Shown in pieces: positions 63,711 to 64,000 of a stretch of 64,000 bases of DNA. Positions within the stretch are counted from its first letter, which is position 1; every line of letters begins with the position of its first letter. The translations under genes and the position numbers were made by a program. The notes beneath the pieces are model-generated. The model did no database searches. It was not told the DNA's origin and saw nothing but the letters and a program-made list of their open reading frames with translations. The DNA comes from JANSXG01 sp024743075 (GTDB taxonomy: Bacteria; Planctomycetota; Phycisphaerae; Phycisphaerales; UBA1924), in the NCBI GenBank assembly GCA_042140185.1, contig CP159477.1, forward strand, positions 1,550,001 to 1,614,000, written 5' to 3'.

Positions 63711-63989
63711 ATGAGTGCTTCCGAATCACGCCCCCTAGATACCGATCGTGAGGCTCTGGCAGACGTCTTCCGTCGCGTCGCCCGGGTTCTCAACCTCGTG
63801 CGTCCGTCGATCCAGGCCGACGGCGGCGATGTTGAACTGGTGGACGTCTCGGCCGATGGCCTGGTCCGGATCCGGCTGCACGGCGCGTGCGTCGGCTGCC
63901 CGTCCTCGTCGATGACACTTCGCGAAGGCATCGAGCGCAATATTCGGGACCACGTCCCGGAGATCCGGGCGGTCGAAGCGGTGGACTGA
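63711..63989 (+). CDS. NifU-like Fe-S cluster scaffold protein
   Basis: 92 residues, a stand-alone NifU C-terminal domain. LVRPSIQADGGDVELVDV, IRLHGACVGCPSSSMTLREGIE (CxxC cluster ligands) and VPEIRAVEAVD are the family signature. It hands Fe-S clusters to apo-proteins. There is a short N-terminal extension of about 25 residues. It is divergent from the lipoprotein gene, 73 bases apart. Partner Suf or Isc genes are not in the window. Confidence 0.93.
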   Translation: MSASESRPLDTDREALADVFRRVARVLNLVRPSIQADGGDVELVDVSADGLVRIRLHGACVGCPSSSMTLREGIERNIRDHVPEIRAVEAVD

Positions 63990-64000
63990 CCGAACGCACA

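Noticed and set aside
1..64000. CRISPR arrays, insertion sequences, prophage or integrative elements
   Set aside because: No direct-repeat arrays, transposase or integrase motifs, or terminal repeats were found. The three tRNA genes have no flanking duplicates of their 3' ends.

Overview
This 64 kb, GC-rich window looks like the chromosome of a planctomycete, most likely of the Phycisphaerae type. The signs are several type II secretion-like pseudopilins with the FTLIELLVV / FTLVELLVV start, secreted proteins ending in type I dockerin (DLNxVLxxFG) repeats, a VPLP-type C-terminal sorting tail ending in RRRR, enlarged Dpp/Opp-family permeases and an ECF sigma operon. No rRNA gene, insertion sequence, prophage, CRISPR array or origin is visible. 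Taxonomy is inferred from protein style only.

Layout. 1-1.9 kb: the tail of one dockerin protein and a complete FG-GAP/dockerin protein. 1.9-4.4 kb: a pseudopilin gene and a divergent LacI-family regulator, each with a near-identical palindromic operator. 4.4-6.8 kb: tRNA-Phe and an ECF sigma / putative anti-sigma / charged exported protein operon. 6.8-15.4 kb: a five-gene Dpp/Opp-type ABC importer (two C-type permeases, one B-type permease, a membrane-tethered solute-binding protein, one ATPase) with very large extra soluble domains. 15.4-19.5 kb: a glycosyltransferase-like gene, an exported protein, queD-queE and a TPR protein. 19.6-25.1 kb: valS, a metallopeptidase-like lipoprotein, an MFS transporter and tRNA-Arg. 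25.2-29.4 kb: a Gly-rich lipoprotein, a nitrilase, an FmdB-like protein without cysteines, and ftsY, nusB and ribH. 29.4-34.1 kb: a UbiA-like protein, a DUF4340-like protein, ribD and a diverged RNase HII-like gene. 34.1-37.2 kb: two nearly identical pseudopilins flanking a small one-TM protein. 37.5-42.9 kb: tRNA-Leu, recA, murD with two small coupled genes, a sorting-tail protein and an alpha/beta hydrolase. 43-50.4 kb: putA, mnmA, a dockerin protein, an esterase and superoxide dismutase. 50.4-53.9 kb: a sigma-70 factor, tilS and a coiled-coil membrane protein. 53.9-63.6 kb: a minus-strand run holding an AST-like amino-acid catabolic operon (M20 hydrolase, class III aminotransferase, astA, astD) behind dapF, an M48 protease and a lipoprotein. 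The window ends with a NifU-like Fe-S scaffold.

How the parts fit. Several genes point to growth on peptides and amino acids: the Dpp-type importer, PutA (proline to glutamate), the AST-like operon (arginine or ornithine to glutamate) and a nitrilase. The pseudopilins and dockerin proteins belong to an elaborate cell surface, and the LacI regulator appears to control one pseudopilin.

Sequence quality. Nine frame breaks lie in otherwise well-conserved genes, including the essential valS (four) and recA. Every one can be repaired by restoring one or two bases in a short G/C run, so most are probably consensus deletions rather than gene decay. Frameshifted genes are annotated here over their full span.
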